The notes under the pieces were generated by a model that saw only the letters and a list, made by a program, of their open reading frames with translations, ran no database searches and was not told where the DNA came from. Positions 1 through 9,705 of a DNA stretch of 64,000 bases are shown here, piece after piece. Every line of letters starts with the position of its first letter. Within the stretch, counting starts at the first letter, position 1. Where the stretch lies: positions 4,733,501 to 4,797,500 of the forward strand of contig NZ_JAGIOH010000001.1 in NCBI RefSeq assembly GCF_017876625.1. The letters run 5' to 3'. This DNA comes from Streptomyces syringium. GTDB taxonomy: Bacteria > Actinomycetota > Actinomycetes > Streptomycetales > Streptomycetaceae. The translations under genes were made by a program, and so were the position numbers.

Positions 1-442
1 CGGAGTCGGCCTGGTAGAGCAGGATGTCGGCGACCTGGAGCACGGGGTAGGTGAACAGGCCGACGGTGGTGCGGTCGGCGCCCTGCTTCGCGGACTTGTC
101 CTTGAACTGCGTCATGCGCGAGGCCTCGCCGAAGCCGGTGAGGCAGTTCATCACCCAGCCGAGCTGGGCGTGCTCGGGCACGTGGCTCTGGACGAAGAGG
201 GTGCAGCGGTCCGGGTCGAGGCCGGCGGCCAGCAGCTGGGCGGCGGCGATGCGGGTGTTGGCCCGCAGCTCCTTCGGATCCTGCGGCACGGTGATCGCGT
301 GCAGGTCGACGACCATGTAGAAGGCGTCGTGGGTCTCTTGCAGCGCCACGTACTGCCGGACGGCACCGAGGTAGTTCCCGAGGTGGAACGAGCCTGCGGT
401 GGGCTGGATACCGGAGAGAGCGCGCGGACGATCAAGGGCCAT
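1..442 (-). CDS. trpS: Tryptophanyl-tRNA synthetase, N-terminal part
   Basis: Charges tRNA-Trp with tryptophan in the cytoplasm (class I aminoacyl-tRNA synthetase). About 147 residues are visible; the C-terminus lies beyond the left edge of the window. The nucleotide-binding signature TAGSFHLGN (the TrpRS form of the class I HIGH motif) is at residues 15-23, followed by the expected Rossmann-fold sequence with 'MVVDLHAIT' and 'VMNCLTGFGEASRMTQFKDK'. I chose the ATG at 442 because the protein MALDRPRALSGIQPT begins right at the conserved core. The gene diverges from the ornithine aminotransferase gene across about 75 bp. The family assignment is secure. Confidence 0.95.
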   Translation of the reverse strand, partial: MALDRPRALSGIQPTAGSFHLGNYLGAVRQYVALQETHDAFYMVVDLHAITVPQDPKELRANTRIAAAQLLAAGLDPDRCTLFVQSHVPEHAQLGWVMNCLTGFGEASRMTQFKDKSAKQGADRTTVGLFTYPVLQVADILLYQADS

Positions 443-516
443 GCACACATTCTCTCAGGTGCGGAACCGGACTCGGTCCGGCGGTACGGGTGGGGGTGTA
501 GAAAGTGAGGAGCAGC

Positions 517-1749
517 ATGCCCCGACACCGAACGGAGCACACGTTGACCTTCACGCAAGACAGCATCGCGGCCGCCGAGGAACACAGCGCCCACAACTAC
601 CACCCGCTGCCGGTCGTCGTGGCGACCGCGGAGGGCGCGTGGATGACCGACGTCGAGGGGCGTCGCTATCTGGACATGCTCGCCGGCTACTCGGCGCTCA
701 ACTTCGGCCATGGCAACCGCCGGCTGATCGATGCGGCGAAGGCACAACTGGAACGGGTGACGCTCACCTCGCGCGCCTTCCACCACGACCGGTTCGCCGA
801 ATTCTGCACCGAGCTGGCCGCGCTGTGCGGCAAGGACATGGTGCTGCCGATGAACACCGGGGCGGAGGCGGTCGAGACGGCCGTGAAGACCGCCCGTAAG
901 TGGGGCTACCGCGTCAAGGGCGTGCCGGACGGCCGAGCGAAGATCGTCGTGGCCGACAACAACTTCCACGGCCGCACGACCACGATCGTCAGCTTCTCCA
1001 CCGACCCCGAGGCCCGCGCGGACTACGGCCCGTACACCCCCGGCTTCGAGATCGTCCCCTACGGTGACCTGGCGGCGCTGGAGGCCGCGGTGGACGAGAA
1101 CACCGTCGCCGTGCTGCTGGAGCCGATCCAGGGCGAGGCCGGGGTGCTCGTACCGCCGGCCGGCTATCTCGCGGGCGTACGACGGCTGACCGCCGAGCGG
1201 AACGTGCTGTTCATGGCCGATGAGATCCAGTCGGGGCTGGGGCGCACCGGGAAGACCTTCGCGTGCGAGCACGAGGACGTGGTGCCCGACGTCTACATCC
1301 TCGGCAAGGCGCTCGGCGGCGGCGTGGTGCCGGTCTCGGCCGTGGCGGCCTCCCGGGAGGTCCTGGGCGTCTACCGCCCGGGCGAGCACGGCTCGACCTT
1401 CGGCGGAAACCCGCTGGCGTGCGCGGTGGCCCTGGAGGTCGTGGCGATCCTCAAGTCCGGCGAGTTCCAGCAGCGGGCGACGGAGCTGGGCGAGCACCTC
1501 CACCACGAACTGGGCCTGTTGGCGGGGACCGGCGCGGTCGAGGCGGTCCGCGGCCGGGGCCTGTGGGCGGGCGTCGACATCGCCCCCTCCCACGGCACGG
1601 GCCGGCAGATCTCGGAGCGGCTGATGGACCGGGGCGTGCTGGTCAAGGACACCCACGGCTCGACGATCCGGATCGCGCCGCCGCTGATGATCAGCAAGGA
1701 GGACCTGGACTGGGGGCTGGACCAGCTCAGGGCGGTACTGGAGGGGTGA
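517..1749 (+). CDS. rocD: Ornithine--oxo-acid aminotransferase
   Basis: PLP enzyme that transfers the delta-amino group of ornithine to 2-oxoglutarate, giving glutamate semialdehyde; it links arginine breakdown to proline and glutamate. The 410-residue protein has the usual class III aminotransferase length. It shows NTGAEAVE for phosphate binding, LEPIQGEAGV, the DEIQSGLGRTG segment and the Schiff-base lysine in ILGKALGGG at about residue 264, then HGSTFGGNPLA. The ATG at 517 is preferred over the in-frame GTG at 505 because GAGGAG sits five bases before it and overlaps the earlier GTG. It stands alone, with no other arginine-catabolism gene beside it. Confidence 0.93.
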   Translation: MPRHRTEHTLTFTQDSIAAAEEHSAHNYHPLPVVVATAEGAWMTDVEGRRYLDMLAGYSALNFGHGNRRLIDAAKAQLERVTLTSRAFHHDRFAEFCTELAALCGKDMVLPMNTGAEAVETAVKTARKWGYRVKGVPDGRAKIVVADNNFHGRTTTIVSFSTDPEARADYGPYTPGFEIVPYGDLAALEAAVDENTVAVLLEPIQGEAGVLVPPAGYLAGVRRLTAERNVLFMADEIQSGLGRTGKTFACEHEDVVPDVYILGKALGGGVVPVSAVAASREVLGVYRPGEHGSTFGGNPLACAVALEVVAILKSGEFQQRATELGEHLHHELGLLAGTGAVEAVRGRGLWAGVDIAPSHGTGRQISERLMDRGVLVKDTHGSTIRIAPPLMISKEDLDWGLDQLRAVLEG

Positions 1750-1789
1750 GGGGGGGGCGAGCGCGGGTGGCTCGCCCCCACGCCGTCCA

Positions 1790-3004
1790 TCAGGTGAGCG
1801 TCGCCCACTGGGAGACGGGCCGGTCGCCGGAGACGAGGTTGTCGGCGTGTCCCACGCCGTGGTCGATCTCGATGATCCGGAAATGGTCGCCGCTGAACGC
1901 CCAGAAGCGGCTCTTGTCGTCCACGCCCTGGTGGTCGGGGACGGGCAGGAAGGTGTCCACGTGGGTCCAGCCCTCGAACGCCGCCCACTGCGAGACCGCG
2001 CGGTCGGGCGTGATGATGGTGTTCGTGTGGGCGGGGCCGTCCTCGATCTCGATGAGCCGGTAGCGGTCGCCGCAGAACACCCAGTAGCGGCTGGTGCCGT
2101 TGACGCGCTGGTGACCGGGGACGGGCAGGACGGCGTCCAGGAACGAGAACCCGTCGAGGGCCGACCAGTCACGGATCGGGTGGTCCTCGCCGAGCGCCCG
2201 GTTGGTGTGGGCGGGCCCGTCCTCGATGGAGATCTTCCGGTACCGGTCGCCGGAGAAGACCCAGAACTCGCTCGTGGGTTCCGTGCCCTCCCCGCCGTCC
2301 AGGGGCCCGATGCGCTGGCGGTCGGGGACGGGCCAGATGGTGTCGAGGGCGGGGAGCCCGACGAGCGCCGGACACTGCGAGATCGGCCGGTCGCGGGCCA
2401 CGATGGTGGCGGTGCGGTCGGGGCCGTCGGAGATCTCGATCAGCCGGTAGTGGTCGCCGTTGAACGCCCAGAAGCGGCTCCTGCCGTCGACGCGCTGATG
2501 GTCGGGGACGGGCAGCACGGCGTGCACGGCGGCGGCGCGCGCGGCGGGCCGCACGGCCGGTGGGGTGGCCGGTTGTGCGACGGGTTGTGCGACGGGCTGT
2601 GCCGCCGGCCGGGCGATGGCGGTCGTCGCGTCCGGCGGGCTGAGGTCGAACAGGCTCCGGACGCCGAAGTACGTGTCGTAGCGGTCGCTGGTCTCGTGGG
2701 CCAGCCACTCGCGGGCCCCGCCGTCCCCGATCCACCGGGCGACGGCCCCGCCGGGGCAGATCACCTCGATCGCCGTCAGACAGAGGTTGTCCGGGCCGTT
2801 CTTCATCAGCTCGATCCCCGTCGGCGTGCCGAGGTCCTGCTCGAGGACGATGTCGAAGGCGGGGCTGGTACCGCGCTGGAACGTACCGAGCATGGTCCAC
2901 ACCGTCGAGCAGCCGTCCCGGAAGACCAGGCGCGCCTGCACCTTCTCGTCGGTGCCGGCCTCGTTGATGTCGGCGACGGCGATCCTGACCTTGTACATCA
3001 ACAC
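1790..3004 (-). CDS. PLAT-like domain protein with four hemopexin-type repeats
   Basis: 404 residues with no known specific function. Residues 3 to about 110 look like a PLAT/LH2 beta-sandwich: an early 'EAGTDEKV' signature and a later 'LTAIEVICPGG'. A Pro/Ala/Gln-rich linker (about 130-165, with PVAQ repeated) follows. Then come four units of roughly 55-60 residues, each with a FWxFxGDxYRxIEI core, a GPAHT-like turn and a 'DRPxSQW' end; this matches hemopexin blades, which form a four-bladed propeller. No signal peptide is evident, so the protein is probably cytoplasmic or non-classically exported. The start could be GTG 3004 or ATG 2998 (MYKVRIAV). Ligand binding to lipid, protein or metal is inference from the domains only. 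Confidence 0.75.
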   Translation of the reverse strand: MLMYKVRIAVADINEAGTDEKVQARLVFRDGCSTVWTMLGTFQRGTSPAFDIVLEQDLGTPTGIELMKNGPDNLCLTAIEVICPGGAVARWIGDGGAREWLAHETSDRYDTYFGVRSLFDLSPPDATTAIARPAAQPVAQPVAQPATPPAVRPAARAAAVHAVLPVPDHQRVDGRSRFWAFNGDHYRLIEISDGPDRTATIVARDRPISQCPALVGLPALDTIWPVPDRQRIGPLDGGEGTEPTSEFWVFSGDRYRKISIEDGPAHTNRALGEDHPIRDWSALDGFSFLDAVLPVPGHQRVNGTSRYWVFCGDRYRLIEIEDGPAHTNTIITPDRAVSQWAAFEGWTHVDTFLPVPDHQGVDDKSRFWAFSGDHFRIIEIDHGVGHADNLVSGDRPVSQWATLT

Positions 3005-3146
3005 TGCGATCAGCCCCTTCTTGACGCTCCTGTTGAGAAAAGGGCGCCAGGGATCGTGGCGAATGCGGGGCGGGGCACGCGGCCGGGCGGGATTCTTTAC
3101 ATAAAATCGACCCGAACGGTCGCATAAGGGGGGTGCGGGCGCCGTA

Positions 3147-3329
3147 TCAGGCGTCGTAGTCCCGGTCGAACGTCTCCCGGGCCCGCTGGTCCTCCTCGTC
3201 GGCCTTCAGCTTGGCCTTGCGGGCCCGCTCCTCGGCCTGCTCCTTGGCCTTGGAGGTCTTGGAAGCCTTGGACGTGGCGTCGTCGGACGTCTGCCGCGCC
3301 TTGTCCCGCGCATTCTCTTCATTGCCCAT
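3147..3329 (-). CDS. Small highly charged hypothetical protein
   Basis: 60 residues, almost entirely Lys, Glu, Asp, Arg, Ala and Ser, with no hydrophobic segment, beginning MGNEENARDKARQ. The heptad-like spacing of Ala and charged residues predicts a helix or disordered rod. A GGGAG-type ribosome site lies about ten bases before the ATG, which supports real translation. It resembles small stress-type or histone-tail-like proteins common in Streptomyces, but I do not recognise the family and assign no function. It diverges from the MepB-like gene. Confidence 0.6.
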   Translation of the reverse strand: MGNEENARDKARQTSDDATSKASKTSKAKEQAEERARKAKLKADEEDQRARETFDRDYDA

Positions 3330-3459
3330 GCTCGATCACTCCCTGACGGGTGACGCGGATCGGTCTCGCGGAAAGGCTGACACGACGGGCCACGGGCCGC
3401 ATCTCGCGTTTGCGCGCTTGCGCGTTTTCGCGCTTTCGGCGGGATGACAGGATGAGGTG

Positions 3460-3969
3460 ATGACGACGCCCCACGACGAGCTGCTCGCGGCGAAGACGCT
3501 GGTGTACCACCCGAACGGGCTCACCTGCTCGGAGCCGGTACCCGAAGCGGAGAGCGCCGAGTACGCGGCGCACGCATTCACGGTCGGCGGCCGGTCGGTC
3601 AGATTCCGGGTGGCGAAGACGACGCCCACGAAGGTGGGCCAGTTCGTCACGGTGTGGAAGCGCATCGGAGGCGGCCCGATCCAGCCCTTCGACGCGGCGG
3701 ACCCGGTCGACCTCTTCGTCATCAGCGTGCGGGACGGCGACCGCTTCGGGCAGTTCGTCTTCCCGCGGGAGGTGCTGCGCGAGCGCGACATCGTATCGAC
3801 GGACGGCGCCGGCGGGAAGCGCGCGTTCCGCGTCTACCCGCCGTGGGTCACAACGACGAACCGCCAGGCGGGCGGCACGCAGAGGTGGCAGACGCGGTAC
3901 TTCCTTTCTGTACCGGGGGACGACGGGTTTGTGGACGGGGATCGGGCGCGGGCGCTGTATGGGGCGTGA
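3460..3969 (+). CDS. MepB family protein
   Basis: 169 residues. The pattern VGQFVTVWKR (residues about 65-75), PFDAADPVDLFVISV and FGQFVFPREVL, then RVYPPW and a C-terminal 'QTRYFLSV', is that of the MepB family, first named for the gene next to the MepA efflux pump of Staphylococcus aureus. The biochemical function is unknown and there is no efflux pump here. ATG 3460 follows directly on an in-frame GTG at 3457; a GAGG is very close, so either start is possible. Monocistronic. Confidence 0.8.
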   Translation: MTTPHDELLAAKTLVYHPNGLTCSEPVPEAESAEYAAHAFTVGGRSVRFRVAKTTPTKVGQFVTVWKRIGGGPIQPFDAADPVDLFVISVRDGDRFGQFVFPREVLRERDIVSTDGAGGKRAFRVYPPWVTTTNRQAGGTQRWQTRYFLSVPGDDGFVDGDRARALYGA

Positions 3970-3972
3970 GGA

Positions 3973-4290
3973 TCAGTCGAATCCTTCATGTAGCACGCGT
4001 TCTGGGCTGAGCCCTGATTCCGTAAGGAATTCTGTCAGAGCGTCGCGCGACTCCTTGGGGCCGATCACTGTCAGGATGTAGCCCGGGTTCGGCGCGTTGT
4101 GGACCTCGCGAACCAAGGCTGCCAGGGTTCCGTCCTCAAGGGTGAATGCGAAAGTCAGCCACGGTCCGAGGTCGTCTGTGGACAGTTCATGTTCGCCCCA
4201 CAGGGACTCGGCATACTCGGTGGTGATGTCGAGTTGTGCCACGTACTTCTGTGGGCGTCCATGGAAGTCGGATGCCTGGATACGCCTCAC
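3973..4290 (-). CDS. Probable immunity protein for the RHS toxin
   Basis: 105 acidic residues starting VRRIQASDFHGRP, with no membrane segment. I do not recognise the fold. The call rests on position: the gene starts two bases after the stop of the RHS toxin, and the ribosome site GGAGG lies inside the last codons of the toxin, giving translational coupling. That is the standard toxin-immunity layout of RHS and other polymorphic toxins. GTG 4290 is chosen because GGAGG precedes it by ten bases; a longer reading to 4386 would run back into the toxin gene. Base composition is lower in GC than the flanking genes, as is the toxin tail. It should bind and neutralise the C-terminal toxin in the cytoplasm (inference). 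Confidence 0.65.
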   Translation of the reverse strand: MRRIQASDFHGRPQKYVAQLDITTEYAESLWGEHELSTDDLGPWLTFAFTLEDGTLAALVREVHNAPNPGYILTVIGPKESRDALTEFLTESGLSPERVLHEGFD

Positions 4291-4292
4291 AA

Positions 4293-4754
4293 TTACCTTA
4301 CCTCCGTTACGAATACGGGAATCGAGGCGAATTCGTCGCCGCCTTGATTGAAACCTCTGACGCCCGGCTGTTGACCCAACTCCCATGCCGCGTATCCGGG
4401 CGGTGTGTTCCTTGCTGGTTTGGGCTCGATGGATGTGTAGAACTCGAAGCTACCGGGCGTTGCGGTACTGGGAATCGGTCCACGGTGTGCCTGCACCATC
4501 GGATCTCCGCCCCAGCGTGACTCGCGTCCCCACAGCTCCCCTGAACTCATCACTTGCTCCGTCACGCCGCTTGTTTGAGTTGGTGACCCCAGCCTATGGA
4601 ATGGGCCATGAAGCTGTGCGATATCGCCGATTCCGGGCGGGGCAGCTCCTAGCGCCAGCGGACTTTGGGTGTTCGTCGATTCCGGGAAGGACGGGCTTGT
4701 TGTTGATTGCCTGTTGAAAATGCCCTTCAGGCGATCAACGATCCCAGGTTTGCA
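4293..4754 (-). other. Variable C-terminal toxin module of the RHS protein
   Basis: The last 153 residues after the second DPLGL motif do not belong to the RHS shell. They include a linker rich in Ser, Thr, Pro and Gln, then GELWGRESRWGGDP, QAHRGPIP, FEFYTSIEPKP, and an end in IPVFVTEV. The R/H, YTS and E pattern faintly recalls ADP-ribosyltransferase-type RHS toxins, but I cannot confirm the class. The stretch is visibly less GC-rich than the shell, consistent with a swapped-in module together with the immunity gene that follows. Confidence 0.6.
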
Positions 4755-7700
4755 CGGCGCCAACCCCAGCGGATCCGCCCACGTCAGCGGATTATGGACA
4801 TACGCCGACGGGTTCGGCGACGGCGCCAAGCCCAGCGGGTCCGGCGATGCGTAGCGCGCCGTTTCCGGGTCGTAGTGGCGGTGGAAATTGTAGTGGAGGC
4901 CCGATTCCGGGTCGAAGTATTGGCCCGGGAAACGCAGGGGCGTGTAGGCCGTGCTGTCCGCCGCCCACGTGGTCGTGCCCCACAGCGTCGCGCGGCTTCG
5001 CCACGCGATCGTCCCGGATTCGTCGACGAGTTCGCTGGGCGTGCCGACCAAGTCGGTGACGATGGCGAAGAAGCGGCTGTCGATCTCCGTCTGGGGCGCG
5101 TCCGCAGTCGTTATGCGTTCCGACTGGGAGACCGGGCGCAGGCCGTCGTGGTCCCAGGTGAGCGTGACCGGGTTCGGCAGGCCCGACGTCGTCGTGGTCT
5201 GTTCGATCAGCGTCGGGCCGTCCCAGGTGAAGTCCACCCGCTCGGCGACGTCCCCGGCGTCGGTCAGGCGCTGTTTGGCGATGCGGCGGCCCAGCGGGTC
5301 GTACAGGTACTGCCAGCGCGTGCCGTCCGGGGTCACGACGGCGATGAGACGGTCCTCCGCGTCCCATGCGTAGCGCCAGGTGTCCGGCTTGCGGGAAAGG
5401 CGGGGCCTTTGGCGCAGGATGACACGGCCGAGGTCGTCGTGTTCGTAGCGGACGCGCCCCGCTTGGTGGATGCGGGTGCCGGTGTACGAGCGGGAGCCGA
5501 GGGCCTCCGGGCCCGTGTGTCCGGCAGGCCAGGTGGCCTCGGTCTGGTTGCCCGCCTCGTCGTAGGCGTAGCGCTCGGACCAGCCGGGTGCCGATACGGC
5601 GGTGACGCGACCGGCCGCGTCCACGTCGAAGGCATGGAGGCCGGAGAGGTGGTCGTGCACGGCCGTGAGATTGCCGTCGCGGCGGTAGGTGTAGGTCCGG
5701 GACTGGACCGTTCCCACGCCCTCGCCCGTCAGCGTCTGCGAGTTGAGGCGTCCCGTCGCGTCCCAGCCGTGCGACAGCGTGAGCGCTTCACCGAAGTGGC
5801 GGGCGATCTCGCGGCCCGCCGCGTCGTGCTCCATGGTGAAGGCGCGGCCGGAAGCGGTGAGTGAGGTGCGGCGGCCCGCGGCGTCGTAGGTCCAGGTGCT
5901 GACGGCGCCCGTGGGGGTGACACGGCGCGTGCGGCGGCCCAGCGCGTCGTGGGTGAAGACGGTCGTGCGGCCGCCTGCCGTCTCGGACGTGATGCGGCCC
6001 AGGCGGTCACGGCTGTACAGCAGTGTCGTGTCCGGCCCCGACGCCTCCAGCAGTCTGCCCACCGGATCGTGCGCATACGTCGTGACCTGGCCGTCCGCGT
6101 CCTTGGCGACCACCCGCCCGAGTTCGTCGTGCTCGTAGGCGATGGTCCGCCCCGACGCGTCGGTACGGGCGGTGAGCCGGCCCGCGTCGTCGTGCGCGTA
6201 GGTGAGCGTGCGTCCGTCGAAGTCGGTCTCGGCGGCGAGGCGGCCCGCCGGGTCGTAGGTGTAACTCCACTTCAGGCCCTGGGGGTTCGTGACCTCCACC
6301 AGTTGCAGCCGGGTGTCGTGGGTGAATTCGTGACGTACGCCGTCGGGGCCCGTCCGGGCGCTGAGCAGGTCGAAGTGGGTGTACTCGGAGCGGGTGACGC
6401 CGCCGAGGGCGTCGGTGTGCGTGGTGCAGTTGCCCTCGCCGTCGTACGTCCAGGACTGCTCCGAACCGTCCGGAGCGACGTGGCGGACCAGCTTGCCCTC
6501 CACCGACCACGACAGCCTCGTCGTCGCCCCGAGCGGATCGACGACGGTGGTGACGCGGCCGAAGGCGTCACGGAGGTAGGTGGTCACGCCGCCCAGGGGG
6601 TCGGTGGTCTCGACGGGCAGCCCCGCCCGGTCGCACCGCACGCGGGTGGTGCTGCCCAGGGCGTCCGTGACCGAGGCCGGATGGCCGAGCGCGTCGTAGG
6701 CGTAGCGGGTGGTCGCACCCGAGGGATCGGTCACCGATGTCCGGCGGCCGGCGTCGTCGAAGGTCTGCCGCCAGGTCGTGCCGTCCGCGTGCGTCACCGT
6801 CTCCGGCCGGCTCAGCGCGTTGTAGGTGGTCGTCGCCTCGCGCCCGTCGGGGCGGACCACCGCGACCAGCCGCCCGTCCTCGTCGTGGCGGAAGCGCGTG
6901 GTGCGGCCGAGCGGGTCGGTGCGCGACAGGAGGCGGTCGTAGCGGTCCCACCGGTAGCGGGTGGTCGCACCGGTCGGGTCGGTCTCGGCGAGGAGTTGAT
7001 GGGCCGCGTTGAAGGTGAGACGGCTGGTGTGGCCCAGCGAGTTCGTCACGCGGGTGACCCGCAGTCCGCTCGCCGGGTCGCGCGGCCCGTACTCCACCGT
7101 GCTGCGCATATGGCCCGCGACGCCGGTCTGGTGGACGCATCGGTCCTCGTGGTCGTAGGCGTAGTCGTAGCGGCTGTCGTTGCGGTCCGTCCAGGAGGTG
7201 ACCCGGCCGTGCTCGTCGTACGTGAACCGCAGTGGCAGAGCCGAGGAGTTGGTGACCTCGGTCAGATCACCGTCGGTGTAGCCGTAGCGGACGATCTCCG
7301 TGTCGGTGCCGCCCGGCCCCGCGCCGACGAGGTGCAGGGCGGTGACGCGACCGGCTTCGGTGGAGACGCGGACGCGGTAACCGCCGTCGTGCACGAGGGC
7401 CGTGGGGGTGCCGTCGGTGTCGTGTTCGACGGTGATCCAGTGGCCACCGCGGTCGGATATCTGGTCCAGCAGCGCCAGTCCGTCGCCGTGGGGTGTGAAG
7501 TGCCAGGTGCGACCGCCGACCGGATCGGTGACGACGTACCCGCCGTCCGCCGCGTTCTCCAGGGGCCACCGAGGGCCTTCGACCGGCAGGGTGGGGACAC
7601 CGGGCGCCGGGTGCGGATAGTCCAGCAGCAGGCCGTCCTGGTGGACGAAGACCACACCGGCCGCGTCGATCTCCAGCCGCTGGTCGACCGTGCTCGACCA

Positions 7701-8439
7701 GGAGGGGCCGAACCACCGCCCCAGCCGGTACCCCGACTGGACCCGCCGGCGGAACACCAGGGGCAGCGTGCCGGGCAGCGCGACATCGGTCTGGGAGAGG
7801 AACATCTTGCCGGTCGCCAGGTCCACCGGGTCGGTCTCACAGGTCGACTTCGTGCCGTCCGTGCGCGCGGGTTCGCGCGCGTCCCCGCCCAGCTCCCTGC
7901 GGGCCAGGCTCTCCGCGCCCTCCTTGCCCGTCTCCCTGGCCCCGGCGGCGACGGCCCGCCGTCCCGCACTGCCCGCCGCGCTCGTGCCGCCGGTCGCGAG
8001 TGCCGAGGTCAGGTCGAAGCCGAGGCGTCCGGTCGCCTCCCTCGGGTCCTTGCCCCAGCCGTCGCCGAGCAGTGCCTGCGGCGCCCGGTCCGGATGGTTC
8101 GCCAGCGTGACCAGACCCGCCACGCTGGAGTTGAGGTGGTCCAGATAGAGGGCGGGGTGGGTCACGTTGTACGGGTCGAGGGGGAAGACGCCGCGGGCGA
8201 ACTTCACCACGCCCGCGGCCCCCTTGGTCGCGCCTCCCACCACATGGAGGCCGGTGTCGGCGGACGCCGTGCGGAAGTCGGCGAAGTCGTCCGGCACACG
8301 GTCGGTGAACTCGGGTTTCCCCGGGGCGTGGGCCAGTGCCCCGCCGACCGTCTCCCGCGCCTTCTCGGCGGCGGAATCGCGTTGCGAACGGGCCCGGGCG
8401 AGGATCTCCCGCGCTTCCTTGATCTTGGCCGTGCCGGGG

Positions 8440-8505
8440 TCGCTGACGCCCCGGGCGCGCCCGTCGGCTTCGCGCCGGGGTCCTTGCCCGCCCCCAGCCG
8501 GGCGT
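8440..8505 (-). other. Frameshift site in the RHS gene
   Basis: Upstream of here the frame starting at 9118 reads sensible helical sequence (VDAYNARLGAGKDPG); downstream that frame turns into Pro/Arg-rich nonsense, while the frame shifted by -1 reads GVSDPGTAKIKEAREIL and runs on into the RHS core. The change is equivalent to the loss of one base. The local sequence is a run of GC-rich words, a context prone both to indels and to sequencing error. Confidence 0.75.
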
Positions 8506-9117
8506 TGTAGGCGTCGACGGCCGCGTTGTAGGCGTGGACGGCCGCGTTGTGCGCGGCGACGGCCTTCTTGGTGGCCTCCTTGCCGGCCCTGTACGCGGCG
8601 ATGGCCTCCTTCGCCTGGCCCTGGGCCCAGGTCACGGTCTCCGCGTAGGACTCCAGGGCCTTGCAGGCCTCCTCACACGCGTCCGCCGCCTTCAGCCACT
8701 GCTGGGGGTGCATGGCGAACTTCTTGCGGAACGCGTCCGCGCCCTCCCCGCGCCAGTTGCCGGAGTCCAGGCCCTTCATCCCCTGTCCGACGCGGTCGAA
8801 CGCGGCGTGGAAATCCTTCAGGTGCAGTGCCGCGGCCCGGATCCTCCCCGGCGACCCGTGGATGAGCTCGGAGGCCTGCTCGGTCTGCCCGAGCTGCTGC
8901 TCGGCGACCTTCGCGCCCATCCGGTCCGCGAGGAAGTCACCGGCGTCCTCGATCACGTCGGCCGCGTCGTGCAGGCCCACCCGGTCCAGGCCGGCAGCGA
9001 GCTGCTCGGTGCCCCAGTCGACGGCCTCGCCGGCTTTCTCCTTGCCCTTGTCGACCAGGTCGCCGGCTTTGTCGGCCGCCGCGTTGACGACGTCCTTGAA
9101 CATGTCGTAGGTGCCCA

Positions 9118-9705
9118 TCAGTGGTCACCCGGCTGCCGGCCGGCCGATCGCGGCGCGTGCTGCCCGGCCTGCTCCAGCAACATCCGGAGCCTTTCGTTCC
9201 GGGTGGCTTCCATGTCCTTGGTGACGCCGTCCCACGTCTCCTTGCCGTGGTCCCACGCCTTCTCGAACGACTTCCCGCTGTAGTCGACGCCCGCGAAGTT
9301 CCCGTTCGCCTTCACCTCGTCCCAGGACATGTTCTCGACGTCCTCGTCCTTGAGGTTCGGGTTCGCGCCGAACGCGGCACCGGCCACCTTCATCGTTCCC
9401 TCAGCGTATTTGTCCTGCTCGTAGTACGTGCCGGCCGACAGTCCCACCCGCCGGGCGAACTCGTTCCCGTCCTGGACGAGGGTGCGTACCCCCCATTCCC
9501 ACCGCTCGCAGAACTCCTTGAACTGCGCCGCGAGGCCTGTGTGTCCGAGCTCCAGGCCGGTCAGGGCGATGTCCTCGAAGCCGCGGCCCGCGGCGGCCCC
9601 GCCCATGGGACTGAGTTCGCCCAGCTCGGAGAGCGCGTCCGTCAGCCCCTTCGCGATCAGGGACAGGTCGTGCGCGTGGGCCTTCAGGTCCGGCTGGTCG
9701 CTCAC
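9118..9705 (-). CDS. WXG100/ESX-like partner protein of the RHS toxin
   Basis: 195 residues, soluble and mostly helical. The N-terminal ~100 residues (LSLIAKGLTDALSELG, FKEFCERWEWGVRTL) resemble the helical hairpin proteins of ESX/type VII systems that precede RHS and LXG toxins. A C-terminal region with repeated DxxW/KxxW spacing follows. The stop overlaps the toxin start as ATGA and its own start overlaps the SseB-like stop by four bases, so the three are one operon. Likely role: chaperone or co-secreted adaptor of the toxin (inference from position and family type). No transmembrane segment. Confidence 0.6.
   Translation of the reverse strand: MSDQPDLKAHAHDLSLIAKGLTDALSELGELSPMGGAAAGRGFEDIALTGLELGHTGLAAQFKEFCERWEWGVRTLVQDGNEFARRVGLSAGTYYEQDKYAEGTMKVAGAAFGANPNLKDEDVENMSWDEVKANGNFAGVDYSGKSFEKAWDHGKETWDGVTKDMEATRNERLRMLLEQAGQHAPRSAGRQPGDH

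Larger units (their letters stand above)
4293..9118 (-). pseudogene. RHS-repeat polymorphic toxin with WXG-like N-terminus, split by a frameshift
   Basis: One ancestral gene of about 1600 codons read in two frames. The first part (start ATG 9118, in frame to about 8470) has an N-terminal helical region with NWRGEGADAFR, a WXG100/ESX-type secretion domain, and Ala-rich helices. The second part (about 8500 to 4293) continues the same helical region (IKEAREIL), then has a conserved entry motif (DPVDLATGKMFL), more than 25 YD/RHS repeats, the RHS core end (PDPLGLAPSPNPSAYVHNPL, then DPLGL) and a variable C-terminal tail. The two parts differ by one base near 8440-8505. RHS shells encapsulate a toxin until delivery, here presumably by a type VII-like route. 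The start overlaps the stop of the upstream WXG-like gene (ATGA). If the frameshift is real, the toxin is not made as one chain; a sequencing error is equally possible. Confidence 0.8.

Noticed and set aside
151..2172. Very long minus-strand open frame of 673 codons over trpS, rocD and the PLAT gene
   Set aside because: It crosses several real genes in other frames, is Arg/Pro/Ala-rich without domains, and is the usual high-GC antisense open frame.
5949..8510. 853-codon plus-strand frame opposite the RHS gene
   Set aside because: It mirrors the repeated RHS coding pattern and shows no domain or ribosome site.
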